Shown one piece after another: positions 1-12,200 of a stretch of 36,983 nucleotides of DNA. The notes beneath the pieces are model-generated. The model was not told where the DNA came from. It did not search any database and saw only the letters and a list, made by a program, of their open reading frames with translations. This stretch comes from Inquilinus limosus (GTDB taxonomy: Bacteria; Pseudomonadota; Alphaproteobacteria; DSM-16000; Inquilinaceae). Position numbers and translations under genes: made by a program. The stretch spans positions 1 to 36,983 of the forward strand of contig NZ_NHON01000061.1 in the NCBI RefSeq assembly GCF_002195995.1. Reading direction: 5' to 3'. Position 1 is the stretch's first letter; each line of letters begins with the position of its first letter.

Positions 1-985
1 GCTCGGGCGGCGGCGGGCGGATGAACGGACCGCCGAGGCTGGCGGCGCCGGTCAGCGCCGGCACGGCGACCGAGCCGGTCCCGGCCGGGCGGCCGTCGAC
101 ATAGAGGGTCACCTGCCCGGCGGCGACGGTGACGGCGAGATGGGTCCAGGTGCCGGCGGCCACCGGCGCCGCGGCGGCGATGCGCTGCGGCCCGGCGCCG
201 GCGTCGATACTGACGAAGGGCGTCGCCTGATCGAGGCCGATGGCCAGGCTGCCGGACTGGATCAGGCCGGCCGCGGCCTCCTTCTCGTAGATCACGGCGT
301 TGGGCTGCAGCGTGCCGGGCTTGATCCAGGCCGACCAGGTGAAGGCGCCGCCCTGCGGCACCGCCAGGCTGGGCGTGGCCGGCAGCATCACCGTGCCGTT
401 GCCGTCGAAGCCGATGCCGCCGGCGATGAAGGAGGCGTCGACCTTGGCCGCGGTCGACTGCGCCGCGTTGTTGGCATAGCCGGTGGCGTCGAGCGGCAGG
501 GCCCCGGGCTCGGTGAAGTGCCAGACCAGGGCCTGGGAGGCGTCGTAGCCGGTGCGGGCGTTGCTGGTGCCGGTCGCCTTCTCATTGCCCCAGTACAGCC
601 AGATGGTCTGGGGCTTGTCGGCGCTGGCGTTCGGCAGGTCGACCCAGATCAGGCCCATCTCGAACAGGTTGTCGAACTTCTCGATGTGGAAGTTCAGCGG
701 CGTCTTGTCGTCCTCGGCGATGATGCGGAGGTCGGAGCCGTCATCCTTGGCGGCGAGGAAGTTGAAGTTGGCGGCGGACAGGCGGACCAGCACCTGCGCC
801 CGCCCGGCCATGCCGGGGACGGCGCCGGCATTGGGCCCGAGATCGACGGTGATCGGCTTGCGCAGCGTCCATTCGCTGTTCCACCAGGCCGAGGCGGCCT
901 GGGGCGTCAGCAGCAGCGCCAGCAGGGCGGCCAGCAGCAGCCGGACGGTCGGGAGCGGTCGGGTCGGGAGGAAGAAGCGTCTCAT
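1..985 (-). CDS. DUF2341 and LamG/ConA-like lectin domain envelope protein (3' end outside window)
   Basis: Only the first 328 codons lie in the window; the gene runs off the left edge. The start at 985 gives a basic N-terminus and a hydrophobic stretch (about residues 13-33, ending QAASA before WWNSEW), a signal peptide. Residues about 35-160 match the DUF2341 pattern, including the WLYWGN motif (129-134). Residues about 185-325 look like a LamG/concanavalin-A-like lectin fold, with FTWSAWIKPG, GTWTHLAVTV and VTLYVDGRPAG. It starts 18 bp after the TpsB stop on the same strand, so it is very likely co-transcribed with the transporter. From family knowledge, DUF2341-lectin proteins are often fused to a MotA/TolQ/ExbB proton channel; that part would be beyond the window and is inference. 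Function is unknown; a role in energising or anchoring the secreted adhesin is a guess. The start has only a weak Shine-Dalgarno. Confidence 0.8.
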   Translation of the reverse strand, partial: MRRFFLPTRPLPTVRLLLAALLALLLTPQAASAWWNSEWTLRKPITVDLGPNAGAVPGMAGRAQVLVRLSAANFNFLAAKDDGSDLRIIAEDDKTPLNFHIEKFDNLFEMGLIWVDLPNASADKPQTIWLYWGNEKATGTSNARTGYDASQALVWHFTEPGALPLDATGYANNAAQSTAAKVDASFIAGGIGFDGNGTVMLPATPSLAVPQGGAFTWSAWIKPGTLQPNAVIYEKEAAAGLIQSGSLAIGLDQATPFVSIDAGAGPQRIAAAAPVAAGTWTHLAVTVAAGQVTLYVDGRPAGTGSVAVPALTGAASLGGPFIRPPPPE

Positions 986-1003
986 GCTCGGATCGGTCCG
1001 GGG

Positions 1004-2653
1004 TCAGAGGCTGGCGCCGAGGGTGAACAGGATGCGGATGTCGTTCGCCCTGGTGTCGCTGGCGTCGATCAGCGGCACCGCGAGGTCGACCGAGCCGGTG
1101 AGGTGGTTCAGCAGCTTGACCCGCGTGCCGAAGCCGACGCTGGCCAGCTGGAACTCGTCGTCCTGGCCGGGATTGACGTCCTGCAGCCACAACTCGGCGT
1201 AGTCGCCATAGCCGTAGATCCGCCAGTCCTCGACCAGCGACGGGTCGATCCACTGATTGAGGTTGGGGGTCGTCAGGCGCAGCGCGGCGATCCAGCCATT
1301 GTCGCCGAGCTCCTCGGATTCGACATAGCCGGGCACGGTCGAGACGCCGCCGGCGCTGAACTGCTCGTTGCTGATCAGCGGCTGGCTGGCCAGCTGGCCG
1401 TCCAGCCGCGCCGTCAGCTCGAAATCGGCGGGCAGGGCCTGCTGCCGTTCCAGGCTGGCGCGGTAATAGGCGAAGTCGCCGGAGGCGCCGGTGCGCTTCT
1501 GCGCGAACTTGTCGTCCGGGTCGCCCAGGCCGCGCAGGCCGAAGGTGGCGGACAGGCTGGCCGTGGTCACGCCCAGCGTGTCCGGCCGGGTGGCGTTGTA
1601 TTCGATCGTCGCCGTGGTGTAGGTGATCGGCGTCTTCGACTGGATGCCGCCGAACTCCTGGCTCTCGCCGAAATCCTTCCAGTCCATGCCCAGCATGAGC
1701 GTGTGGTAGAAGTCCGGCAGGCCGGGCAGCGGCAGCACGCCGCGCGCGCCGATCACCGTGCCGTTGCCGAGCACGTTCACCCCGCCCAGCGTCGCCACGT
1801 TGGAGCGCGAGGAGATGCCGTACAGCACCAGGCTCTGCTTCCACTCCGGGATGCGGGCCGTGTAGGTGGCCGCGATCGCCGAGGTCTGGTCCGGATCCTC
1901 CGGCGCGGTGGTGTATTGCAGCGAGAAGGCGTGGCCGAGCTGCCAGAGATTGTCGTAGCCGACCGAGCCGGAGACACGCAGATGCTTGGTGTCGGCGCTG
2001 TACTGGTTGTTCAGCTCGACCGAGGCCTGGAACGGCGATTCGTCCTCGACATTCAGGTCGGCATCGACCGTCCCCGGCTCCGTCCCCGCCTTCAGCTGCG
2101 GCGTCACGGTGCGGCCCGGCAGCCGGTTCAGCACCTCCGAGTCGCGCTGGATCCCGGCCAGCTGCGGCACCGTGCCCTCGGCCAGGGACGGCGCCGCGTC
2201 CTTGATCCGGCCCAGCGCGTAGTAGCGCGAGTTGCGCACCCGCAGGCGCCCGACCCGGGCCTCGGCGACCTCCAGCCGGACCACGCCCTCGCGCACCGTC
2301 TGCTCCGGGATGTTGACGGCGACGGTGATGTAGCCCCGGTCGGCGTAGCGCTTCTCCAGCGCGGCGCGGGCGCCCTCGACGTCATCGATGGTCTTGCCCG
2401 GTCCCAGGAACGGATAGATCGCCTCCTCGATATCGACCACCGGCAGCACGGTGTTGCCCTGGACCTGGTACTCCAGGATGTCGAAGCGGTTGGCAGGGGC
2501 GGGGGCAGCGGCCTGCGCTGCCGCAGGCTCGCCCGGCGCCGCCGGGGCGGTGGCCGGCGCCTCGGGCACCGCCGCCTGGGTCGCGGCGGCCAGCAGCGAC
2601 GCACCCGTCGCCCAGCCGGCCACGGCCAACCTCGACCCCCATCTCGGCCCCAT
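1004..2653 (-). CDS. Two-partner secretion outer-membrane transporter (TpsB, ShlB/FhaC/HecB family)
   Basis: Predicted Omp85-superfamily outer-membrane barrel that secretes the TpsA exoprotein encoded just upstream. The chosen start (2653) has a strong GGAGGGGG seven bases upstream and begins a signal peptide (residues 1-27); an in-frame ATG 34 codons earlier would bury that peptide and has no good ribosome site. An Ala/Pro-rich linker (28-54) is followed by POTRA-like domains (about 56-205; QGNTVLP near 65-71, YADRGYITVAVNIPEQTVREG near 103-123). The remainder alternates in the manner of a 16-strand barrel. At 549 residues it has normal length for the family. Oddity: the conserved loop-6 tetrad VRGY reads VPGY here (440-443), so the key arginine is proline. 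The last residue is Leu rather than the usual Phe. Family assignment is firm; pairing with the neighbouring TpsA is inferred from position. Confidence 0.92.
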   Translation of the reverse strand: MGPRWGSRLAVAGWATGASLLAAATQAAVPEAPATAPAAPGEPAAAQAAAPAPANRFDILEYQVQGNTVLPVVDIEEAIYPFLGPGKTIDDVEGARAALEKRYADRGYITVAVNIPEQTVREGVVRLEVAEARVGRLRVRNSRYYALGRIKDAAPSLAEGTVPQLAGIQRDSEVLNRLPGRTVTPQLKAGTEPGTVDADLNVEDESPFQASVELNNQYSADTKHLRVSGSVGYDNLWQLGHAFSLQYTTAPEDPDQTSAIAATYTARIPEWKQSLVLYGISSRSNVATLGGVNVLGNGTVIGARGVLPLPGLPDFYHTLMLGMDWKDFGESQEFGGIQSKTPITYTTATIEYNATRPDTLGVTTASLSATFGLRGLGDPDDKFAQKRTGASGDFAYYRASLERQQALPADFELTARLDGQLASQPLISNEQFSAGGVSTVPGYVESEELGDNGWIAALRLTTPNLNQWIDPSLVEDWRIYGYGDYAELWLQDVNPGQDDEFQLASVGFGTRVKLLNHLTGSVDLAVPLIDASDTRANDIRILFTLGASL

Positions 2654-3255
2654 GGATCCCCCTCCGTCGGCCCCGGCCCGATCCGGGCAAAAACGCAATA
2701 AAAACGCCACACAGTCGCCGCTCTGCCAATTCAGAAAGGCGAATGTTTCGATCATTTGTCTAGAAATCTGACTAGCACATACATACAGACGCGTTCAATC
2801 GCACTTTGAAATCTTAGGAAGAGTTTCGTGTGGACAAGTATGTGCGTGTTCATCGAAATGAAATATCAGACTTTATGTACCGTTTATGGATAGGTTATTG
2901 AGTATATGTCGCCGATTTGTCATTTCTCGAAGTCGGGGGCTGTCGGAATTGCCGGCGCGGTTGGGAACTGCGTCGGGACCGGTTGCGCGGTCAGCAGGTC
3001 TTGAGGGCGGTGGCGACCCAGGTGCTGATGCGGTCGCGGGGGGGATGATGTCGACGGCACGGAGTCCGCCGCGACAGCCCCAGGCCGCTGGCCTCGCCAA
3101 CCGTCAGCCTCAAGCCGGTCGGGATCGGATGGTTGACGTCGCGGGCATGACGATCTCCACCGCCTCGGTCTTTCGGGGAGCATCCTCCTCCGATGGCGAT
3201 GCGGGTTTCCGGCCGCATCGCTCCGGCAGGTCAGCCGGGCGGCCGCCTCCGTCCC
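2654..3255. other. Intergenic region between tpsA and tpsB, probably with the tpsB promoter
   Basis: 602 bp separate the TpsA stop from the TpsB start, so the two genes probably do not rely on one promoter. The part next to TpsB (about 2700-2940) is strikingly AT-rich for this genome, as expected of a promoter, but no clean -35/-10 pair with normal spacing stands out. The part next to TpsA (about 2990-3255) is GC-rich and has only short, overlapping open frames with no recognisable product and no convincing ribosome sites. Confidence 0.5.
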
Positions 3256-6200
3256 TCAGCCCCCCTCGTAGCCGAGGAAGGAGCCGGTAATCAGCAGCGG
3301 CGGCGCCTCGTCATTGGGCTTGGCGCCGCGTTCGGCCTGGTCGCGCACCTGCTGCTCGATCGCCCGTGTCGCCTGGGCGGCGACGTCGCTGGTGCCGGCG
3401 ATCGAGGCCGGGTTCACCGGCGCGGTCGGCAGGCCAACGGCCTGGCCGCCGACCTGGATGTTGTCGGCGTTCAGCACCTGCAGCGCGAAGACGTTGAAGT
3501 TGCCGGAGACGCGGATGCCGCCCTCGCCGGCATTGACCGAGCCGTTGGGGGCGTAGAGGTCGACGTCGCCCGGCTTCTGCAGCGCGCCGATGCCGCTGCC
3601 GCTGACGATGCCGCCGGGCTCGACCTGCAGCGTGCCGTTCAGGCTGAGACGCACGACCGCCGGGGCCGTGGAGATCGCGGCGCGCGAGCCGAGGCCGGCA
3701 TCGATGTCGCCGAAGGAGGACCACATCAGGATGTCGCCGCCGCTGGCGGTGAGGGCGCGGGAGGAGCGGATCAGGATGTCGTCATGGGCGAAGACGCGGA
3801 TGGCGCCGCCCAGCACCGTCCACAGGCCGGAATCGTTGGGATCGTGCTCGGGTTTGGTCAAATCTTTCGTGGTGGCCCCGAGCTGGATGCCGCCGCCGGG
3901 CAGCAGGATCGAGATGTCCCCGCCGCGCTGGGTCTTGATCTGGCTGTCCAGCATCGAGATGCCGCCGGACCAGCCGTCGCCGGGGAACAGCGTGTCGGCG
4001 GCGGCGTAGCCGCGGTCGGTGGCGCCGAAGCGGGGGCTGGACGCGTCATTGGCCTCGCGGCCGGAGGCGCGCAGCTCCGCGAACAGAATGTCCTGCAGCA
4101 GCGGGTCCTGCTGCTCCGGCGCCAGCGCCTTGAACAGGGCGAAGGCGGTGGCGGCGTCCAGCCCGCTGCGGCCGGTCACTCCCTCGACATAGCTGATCAT
4201 CTGCGCCGTGTAGAGCGACCCGCCGGGACCGACCAGGTACGGATCCAGCTCGGCGGTGTGCGCCGGGTCCAGGTAGCGGGTCATGAAGGCGGCGCGGTCC
4301 GGCTGGCCGCCGCCGAGCCCGGCGACCACGGTGATGTCCGCTCCTTGCTCCGGCAGCACCGAGGTGCGCAGGTTGCCGTCGGTCAGGATGCCGACGCCAT
4401 AGCCGAGATCGATGTTCCGTCCGGCGCTGACCTCCAGCCGCCCCGGGCCGCCGACCTTGATCTGCGCGCTCAAGTCCGGCTCCACGCCCCCATTGGTCGT
4501 CAGATCGATGTCGCGCCCGGCCTGGACGAGAGTGACATCTCCCGGATTGGTGTTCGTGGCTCTGATCGAGAGATCGGCGATGTCCGAACCGGCGCGCAGT
4601 TGCAAGCTCTTCGGCACGATCAACTGGTAGGCGCCGGTGGGGAGCGCACCTTGTATGTCGCCGCCAACGGCATAGATCCGCGCCGGGTCGGAGTCGCCGA
4701 CATGGCGGCCGGCCTGGTCCAGGGCCGGCGTCGCCAGCAGATGCGCCTGCTGGAACTGCTTTTCCTCGACATCCGGCTGGGCGACGATTCGAGTGATCAC
4801 GACCGGGTTCAGCGGCGTCGGCTCGAACTGCGGAGGGGCGTCCGCCATCGCCACGAGCGGCAGCAGCAGCGTCGGGATCGGCGTCGGCGCCGTCGGGTCC
4901 CCGCCCGGCCGGAACAGCACGTCATCCGCGGCCAGCAGCTCCAGCGTGCCGCGATCGCCACTGACCAGGACCATGCCGCCATCGACCAGGATGTCGCCGC
5001 TGAACGCGTTGGCCCGGACCGTGGAGGGATAGAGCACCGCATAACCCGCCGCCGGCGTAGGCGAGAACTGCTGCGCATCGCCGACGGCCAGGGTGGAGAC
5101 GGTGTAGCCGTCATTGCCGAACCTCACGTCGCCGCCGATCGAATCGAGGCTGACCGCGCTGTTGGCGCCGCGCGAGAAGAATCCGCCGCCGGTGAGGGAG
5201 GCTGCCGGGTCGAAGATATTGGGCTCCTGCCGCGCGGACACCGGCAGCATCATCGGGTCCAGCACGGTCTCGATGGTCAGGTCGCCGCGGCTGCGCAGAT
5301 GGAAGGCGGTGTCGCCGCCGGCCAGGATCGTGCGGGGGGTGAGCGGACCGCCCGACGGGAAGTCGAACTGATCGAGCATCGTCACCGACGCGCCGCCCTT
5401 GATCGCCCCGCCGGCTTCGATCGTCGCGTCGCCGCGGCCGACATAGTAGACGCCGCTGACGATGTCGCCGAGCGCGTCGACCGTCAGGCTGCCGCCGTTG
5501 CGGACGGTGACGGCACCGTCGGAGACCCAGCCGACGGTGGGGATCACCGCCGAGAGATTGCGGATCTGGCCGCCGGCGCGCAGGTCGACATTGCCGCCCG
5601 CCAGGGCGCCGACCCCCTGCTGGAAGCCGCCGAAGTCGATCCACCACGTGGTCGCCAGCTCCTGGTCGCCATTCGCGTCGCCCTGGCGCCAGACATAGTC
5701 CGAGATCAACTGGTCCGACGGCACGCCGTACAGGCTGCCGCCGGCGCTGATGCTGATGTCGCCGCCGCCCGTCGGACGGGCGGCGTCCGGATAGCGGTTC
5801 GGGTCCAGCAGGCCCGCCGGGAGGCCCGCGATCGGCTGCCCGGCCGTGTACACCACCGCTTGCGGGATGGGCGTGAAGAAGTCCGGCCCCAGATTGGTGT
5901 CCGACCTGGCGCCCAGCACGAAGTCCCGGGCCGCGGCGATGTCGATGTCGCCGGTGCCGGTGCGGACGCGCAGCGCCCGGTTCGCCGTGACCGAATCCAC
6001 GACCACGCTGCCCTTGCCGGCGGCGAGGTCGGCGGCGGCCAGCAGCGCCAGCGGGTCGGCGCCCGTGAGGTCGGCGCCCGCGACCAGGCGGTAGGACCAG
6101 CTGTCGCCGCCCGCCAGCGTGTTCCCGTCGACGGTGGTGAAGCCGTCGCTGAGGCTGCCCAGGAAGGTCAGGTCGCCGCCGGCGCGCAGGGTCAGGATGC

Positions 6201-9200
6201 CGGAGGCTCCGTCCCGGCCCTGCATCAGGGCGTGCAGGTCCAGATCCGTGTCCAGCGTCATGTCGGCGGCGCTGCGCAGCTCGACGCCGGCCCGGGCGGT
6301 GACGCCGGGGCCGAAGCGGTCCGCGATCCGGCCGGCCACGCCCTTCGCGGCGAAATCGTCGAGATCCGCCTGGATGGTGGAGGCGTCGACCGACGACACG
6401 TCGTTGTAGGCCTTGTACGCCTCGACCGTGACCTCGCGGGCGCCGCCGATGCCGCTGCCGAGTTCGGTGATCGCGACGTCGGTGTCGCCGTTGGTCCGCG
6501 GCGCGCGCAGATGCACGCTGCCGGTGGTGCCGCCGGCGCCGACCGAGATGGCCGAGCCCGCCTGCAGGTCGAGGCGGCCGCTGTCGCCGGCCGACAGCAG
6601 CACCGAGCCGCCCTGGCCCGCGGCATCGGCCGCGGCGCCGGAGGCGTTCAGCACCGCGCCGTTCGCCAGGGTCAGGGTCCGGCCCGCCGCCAGGCGGATG
6701 TCGCCACCGGTGGCGCCGCCGGCGTTGATCGTGCCGCCGATGGTGAGATTGCCGCTATCGACCGACAGCGCGAAGTCTCGGGCGGTGACGGTCTGGCCGG
6801 CGCCGAGCGTGATGTCGCCGCTGCGGATGCGCAGCCGCTGCGCCTCGGCGAAGCCGGCGGCGGCCAGCTTGCCGGCCAGCGTGTCGAAGCTGCCGTCGAG
6901 CCGGCCGAGGTCGAGGTCGACCTGGCCGTGCCGGGTGCCGGTCGCCGAGCGTGCGTCGATGGTGCCGTCGGCGACGAAGCGGCCATGCGCGGCGTCGACG
7001 ATGAGGCGGCCGGCATCGCCGCCCGGGCCGCCGCCGATGGCGATGCTGCTGCCGCCCGCCAGGACCACGTCGCCCTGGGCCGAGGACAGCTTGACCACGC
7101 CGCCGGGGGCGTAGCGGGTCTGGTCGAAGAAGTGGCGCTCCACCCCGGCCGCGTCGATCGCGGTGTTGCCGGCGATCTCCAGATTGCGGGTCGCCGACGC
7201 CTCCAGGATGCCGGCGCTGACCTCGATCCGGCCGGCCAGGGAAACGGTGTCGCCGGACAGGCGCAGCCGGCCGCCGATGTCGTCGAAGCCCGGCAGGGTC
7301 GGGACCGACCGGCCGGTGAAGGCCAGGGCGCCGCCGGCCTCGACGGCGTTGTCCGAGCCGGCGCCGGCCGACAGCGCCGTGGCGGTCAGGGTCAGGGCGC
7401 CGTCCGCCCGCAGGCGGTTCGGGCGGGTGTCGCCGCCGCTGCCCGGGGAGGCGTCGGTCGCGATGTCCAGGCCGCTGGTGCCGACGATCCGCTCATCGGC
7501 CGACAGCGTCGTCGCGCCGAAGCCGGCGATGCGGACCGGGCCGTCGGCCAGGTCGATCCGGCCGGTGCCCTCGACCGGCTTGCCGCCATCCATCCGCGTC
7601 GTGGCGTTGATCGTCAGGCTGCCGCCGGCCAGGTCGACCGGCAGGTCGCTGGCGTCGCCGGTGTTGCGCAGCTGCACCGCCCCGGCATTGATCGTGGCGT
7701 TGCCGCCATGCCCGGCCAGCAGCGGGCTGTCGAGCGACAGGGTCCGCAGCGCGGAGCCCTGGCCGGCGCCGACGCTGACGTCGCCGTAGAAGTCGATGCT
7801 GTTGTAGCCGCGCAGGGTCAGGGTCCCGGTCTGCGCCAGCACGCTCAGCGTGCCGTCGCGGAACACCAGGCCCTGCGTGCCATCCGGCGCGTCGCCGAAG
7901 CTGATCTGCCTGGCGGCGGCGTCGATGGCGCGGTCGCCGCGGATCTGGGTCGATGCCAGGATGCTGTCGCCGGTGGCGTCGAGCGCCAGGCTGCCCGAGG
8001 CCAGCACCGCCGCGCCGTCCTGGATCGTGAGCGAGCCGCCGAAGCCGGAGAAGCCGGTGCGCACCACGTCGACCCGGTCGCCGGTCGACACGCGCAGCAG
8101 CGCGCTGTCGCCGCTGAGGCGCAGCGTGTCGGCCGGGCCCGCATCGGTCCCGGTGGCGCGGATGACGCTGCCGGACTCGACCGTCAGCGTGTTGCCGGCG
8201 GCCAGGAGGACCTCCGGGCCCTGCAGCGCCGTGCCCGGGTTGCGGATGACGACATCGCTGGCCACGACCTGCACCTGGGTGCCGCCGCGCGGATCGGCCG
8301 AGGTCACCGGGGCCGGGCTGCGCTCGCCGCCGATGAGCAGGCTGCCGACGCCGAAATCGTTGAGCTGCTCGGCCTGCAGCAGCAGGTAGCCCTGGTCCGT
8401 CAGGTCCTGGGTGTCGGCGCCTTCGGACACCACCGCGATCTTGGCGGTGGCGATGTCGAACCGGCCCAGCCTTCCGCCTTCGGCCGGCGCGAACCTGGCG
8501 GTGCCGTCCAGCCGCAGCGTCTCGGTGGCCTTGGCGACCAGCGTGCCGCCGTCGATCGGCAGGACCGGCGCGGGGATCACGCCAGTGTCGGTCTTCTGGC
8601 GCGAGAGGAAGGCCTCGGACCGGAAGAAGCTGTTGGCCTCGTAGCTGTCATACTGCGCCCGCTGGCGCAGCACCGCGCCGGATTCGACCTGGAAGCCGCT
8701 CCAGCGCGCATCGGAGATCGAGGTGTTGAGGACGGAGCGGCGGCCGGCGACATAGGCGCTGCCGTCGGGCGCCCGGCCGTTCATCGCCGGCAGCCTGTCG
8801 AGGACGCCGTTGACGGCACGCACCCGGTAGGCGCCGGGCATCAGCGCATAGCGCGCGGGCAGCAGCACATAGGTGCCGGCCGGCAGGCCGCCGCCGCCCG
8901 AGAGGTAGACCCGGTCGCCGACCCGGAGGCTGGTGTTGCCGCCCTGGTTCAGGCTGCGCCCGGCGACGCTGGCGGTGGACGGGACGAGCGGTACGTCCCG
9001 ACTGAAGTCGAAATCGGCGGACTGGGCGGTGGGCTGATAGCCGGAGATGTAGGGATCCCACGGGGCGTAGCCGTCAAAATCCGGAATCACGGCGAAGCTG
9101 TTCGGGTCGCCCAGGATGTCGGACGGTCCGCCCAGCCCGGCGACGAATTCGTTGGCCAGCAGCTCGCCGCCGCCGCTCACATCGATGACCGCGCCGTCCC

Positions 9201-12200
9201 GGACGTCGACATCGGTGCCGAGCAGCCGCACCTGCTTGGCCGGGGCGCCGATGATGGACACGCCGCCGCCGCCGCCCGCCTTGAACCACAGCGAGCCGTT
9301 CTGGACAAAGCCATAGGGCACCGTCAGGCCCTTGGCCGACACCGAGGTCACGCTGCCGCGGCCGAGGGTCACCTCGCTGACGCCGTCGATCCCCAGGACG
9401 ATCTGGCCCAGCGGGGCCCGGATCGTCCCGTTCTGGACGATCTCCGGGGCGGCGATGGTCAGGGCGCCGCCGATCGACAACGGCATCTTGGACTTGCCGT
9501 TCGGCTGGACCGAGACCTTGCCCAGGGCGTTGACGGTGAAGCTCTGGTCGGTGTTGGGGTAGATCTGCGCCGCCCGGAACACCAGGTCGCCGGCGGTGCT
9601 GAGGTTGCCGGAGTCGCCGCCCCCGCCGCCCGAGAAGCGGATGTCGCCGCTGCTCTTGAGGGTGACCAGCCCGAAGCCGCCGAAGCGGCGGTCCTTGTAG
9701 ATGCCCTCGCCGGTCTCGGGGTCGGAGCCGACCTGCACGTGGTAGAGGCCGCCGAAGCGGAGCCTGTCGCTGCTGAGGTCGATCAGATCCGCCAGGATGG
9801 AGAGCTGGGTGGCCGGGTTGAGGATCCTGTCGGTGAGATCGGTGATCTCGATACCCAGCCCCCCGCCCGTGGGCTCGATGCCCGCGTTGGTGAACGACAC
9901 CCGGGGCGCCTGGAGAACCACGCGGGCGCCGGTCCGCCCCGGCGCCGGCGTGGCGCCGATCGTGTAGGTCGCGAACTGGATCTCGCGGTCCAGCTTCAGC
10001 GTGACGTCGCCGGCGAAGTTCACGGCATTGTCGGCGCCCATCACCCAGGTGCCGAAGCCGCCATCCATCGCCGTGTCGGCGGCGACGAAACCCTGGCCGG
10101 CATAGCGCCGCAGGGTGCCGGCGTCATATCTGCCCGCGGCACCACGCGACAGGCCCGACTGCCGGATGTTGAGCACCCGCACCGTGTCGTCGGGCAGGCC
10201 CAACCTGTTGCTTCCGCCCTGCGATCCCTGCCGCATCTCGGTGATCAGCGTGCCGCCCTCGGCGTCGGGGCCGCCGCCGCGGCCGCGCAACGTGCCGTCG
10301 ACATACAGGCCGTCGCTCGAGGTCAGGCGGATCGTGCCGCCATTGCTCGCGACGGCCTGCCGGCGCAGCTTGATCCCGTACATGGTCATGCTGCGCAGGT
10401 CGAGCTCGGTCGAGACACCCGAGACGTCCAGCACGGCGCCGCGTTCGATGATCAGGGCACCGTTGTTGGCCCTCAATGTGATGGTGCCGCCATCCAGCAC
10501 CGTGCCGCGGCGGGTGCCGTCCGTCGTCGGGTCCAGCCTGACCGCGCCGCCGGCGAGCAGCCGGGCGGTCGCGCCGACGCGGACGCCGGCCTCCGGATCA
10601 TAGGCCGCAAGCGGAAAGCCCATCCCCGTATCGGGGTCGCTGACGCTGGCCTTGTCGACGGTGATGCCGCCCATCAGCGTGATCTGCCCGGCCGGCGTCT
10701 CGATGGTGCCGTCCACCCGCACCGTGCGCGCCGCCACCGCGGTGACCGACCCGCCCGTCCCCATGCGCACGACCGAGCCCCGGGCGAACACGACGCTGCC
10801 CCCGCCCTCGTAGGATTTCCCGGTCGCGTCGACGCCATCGACGCCAAAGTCGTCCGCGCGCAGGTCGCTGCCGCGCGCGATCAGGGTCAGCGACCCGGCC
10901 GGCCGCTGCTCCTCCGGCAGAACGTCGAGCCTGGCGAAGCCGAACACGTCGCTGCCGCTGGCCCGCCACAGATAGTCCGGGTTCAGCCGCAGCGTCGCCG
11001 CCGCCGGCGTCGCCACCGTGTTCGCCGCCACGGTGACGCCGCGATAGCCCTGCAGGGTCACGTCGCTGAAGCCGCCGCGGCTGAGGAAGCCGGGATCGAG
11101 CACCAGCGCCCCCTGGGGCGCCAGCCCGCCGCCGATCCAGATCCGGTCGGTGCGGATGGTCAGCTTGCCGCCGCGGTCGAGGCCGTAGCCGAGGATGTCG
11201 CCCCCCAGCACCAGCTTGCCGGCGCTCGGCCGGATCGCGATGTTCTGGTCGATGAAGCGGCTGGTGGCCAGCCGCACCTCGCCGCCATTGCCCTTGGTCA
11301 ACGACCCGTCGGTGGCGACCCAGCCGCCGGCGGAGACGTCGATCAGGCTGCCGCGGGCGATCGTCAGGGTCTTCAGCGTACTCAGGTCGATCGTGCCGCC
11401 GTCGGGCAGCGCCGCGCCGGCCGGGCCCGACCCGTCGGGATAGGGATTGCCGTTGGCGTCGACCCGGTCGTTCACCCATTGCCCGCGGGCCGCCAGCCGC
11501 GCGCCCGCGGCCAGGGTGACGTTCCGGCCGGCCAGGGTGATGGTGCCCGACGGCGTCTCGATGGCGCCGGCGACGGTGATGGCGCCGAACTGATCGATCA
11601 CCCCCTCGGCGTCGTACAGATTCGGGGGGTCGACTTCCGGCCTGGAGCGCAGGTCGACCGACCCGCCCGGCGCGGTGCGCAGGGTCACGCCGCGCGCCAC
11701 CGCGATGTCGCCGCCAGCGGTCGTGACCGCGATCTTGTCCACCCCGCCATTGCCGACGAGCGACGGGGCGATCACCAGCCGGTCGCGCAGATTGTCCGGC
11801 AGCGCGTCGTCGGAGCCGAACCCGTCCGCCAGCCCGGAGCCGCCGGCGCCGAAGACGACGTCGACCGGGCGCCGCAGCGTCAGGGTCAGGCTGCCCAGCG
11901 CCGGCAGCTGATCGCGCGACCGCTGCCGCGCCCCGGGCGTGGTCCCGCCGCTGATCCGGCCGTCGAGCACGGCCGCGCTGGCGCTGATGCTGACCGCGCC
12001 GGCGGCCATGCCGTCGGTGTAGCCGGCCTCCCAGCGTGGGCCGTAGATCTTCTGCTGCGCGTAGCGGTCCTCGGCGAAGGCGACGTATTGGATGTCCGGC
12101 GACGCCTGGCTGATGTCGTAGATGCGGCCGTCGGCGCCGACCAGCTGGGTGGTGTCGAGCCAGCCGCCGCGGTACCGGACCTGGCCGCCGGAGACGTTGA

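Noticed and set aside
140-2701. Long plus-strand frame opposite TpsB and the DUF2341 gene
   Set aside because: Low-complexity, no domains, antisense to two well-supported genes; a composition artefact.
2991-3218. Short minus-strand frame after tpsA with a tail faintly like the end of a LysR-type regulator
   Set aside because: Only about 40 residues could be compared, there is no HTH or effector domain, and the likeness is too weak to call a pseudogene.
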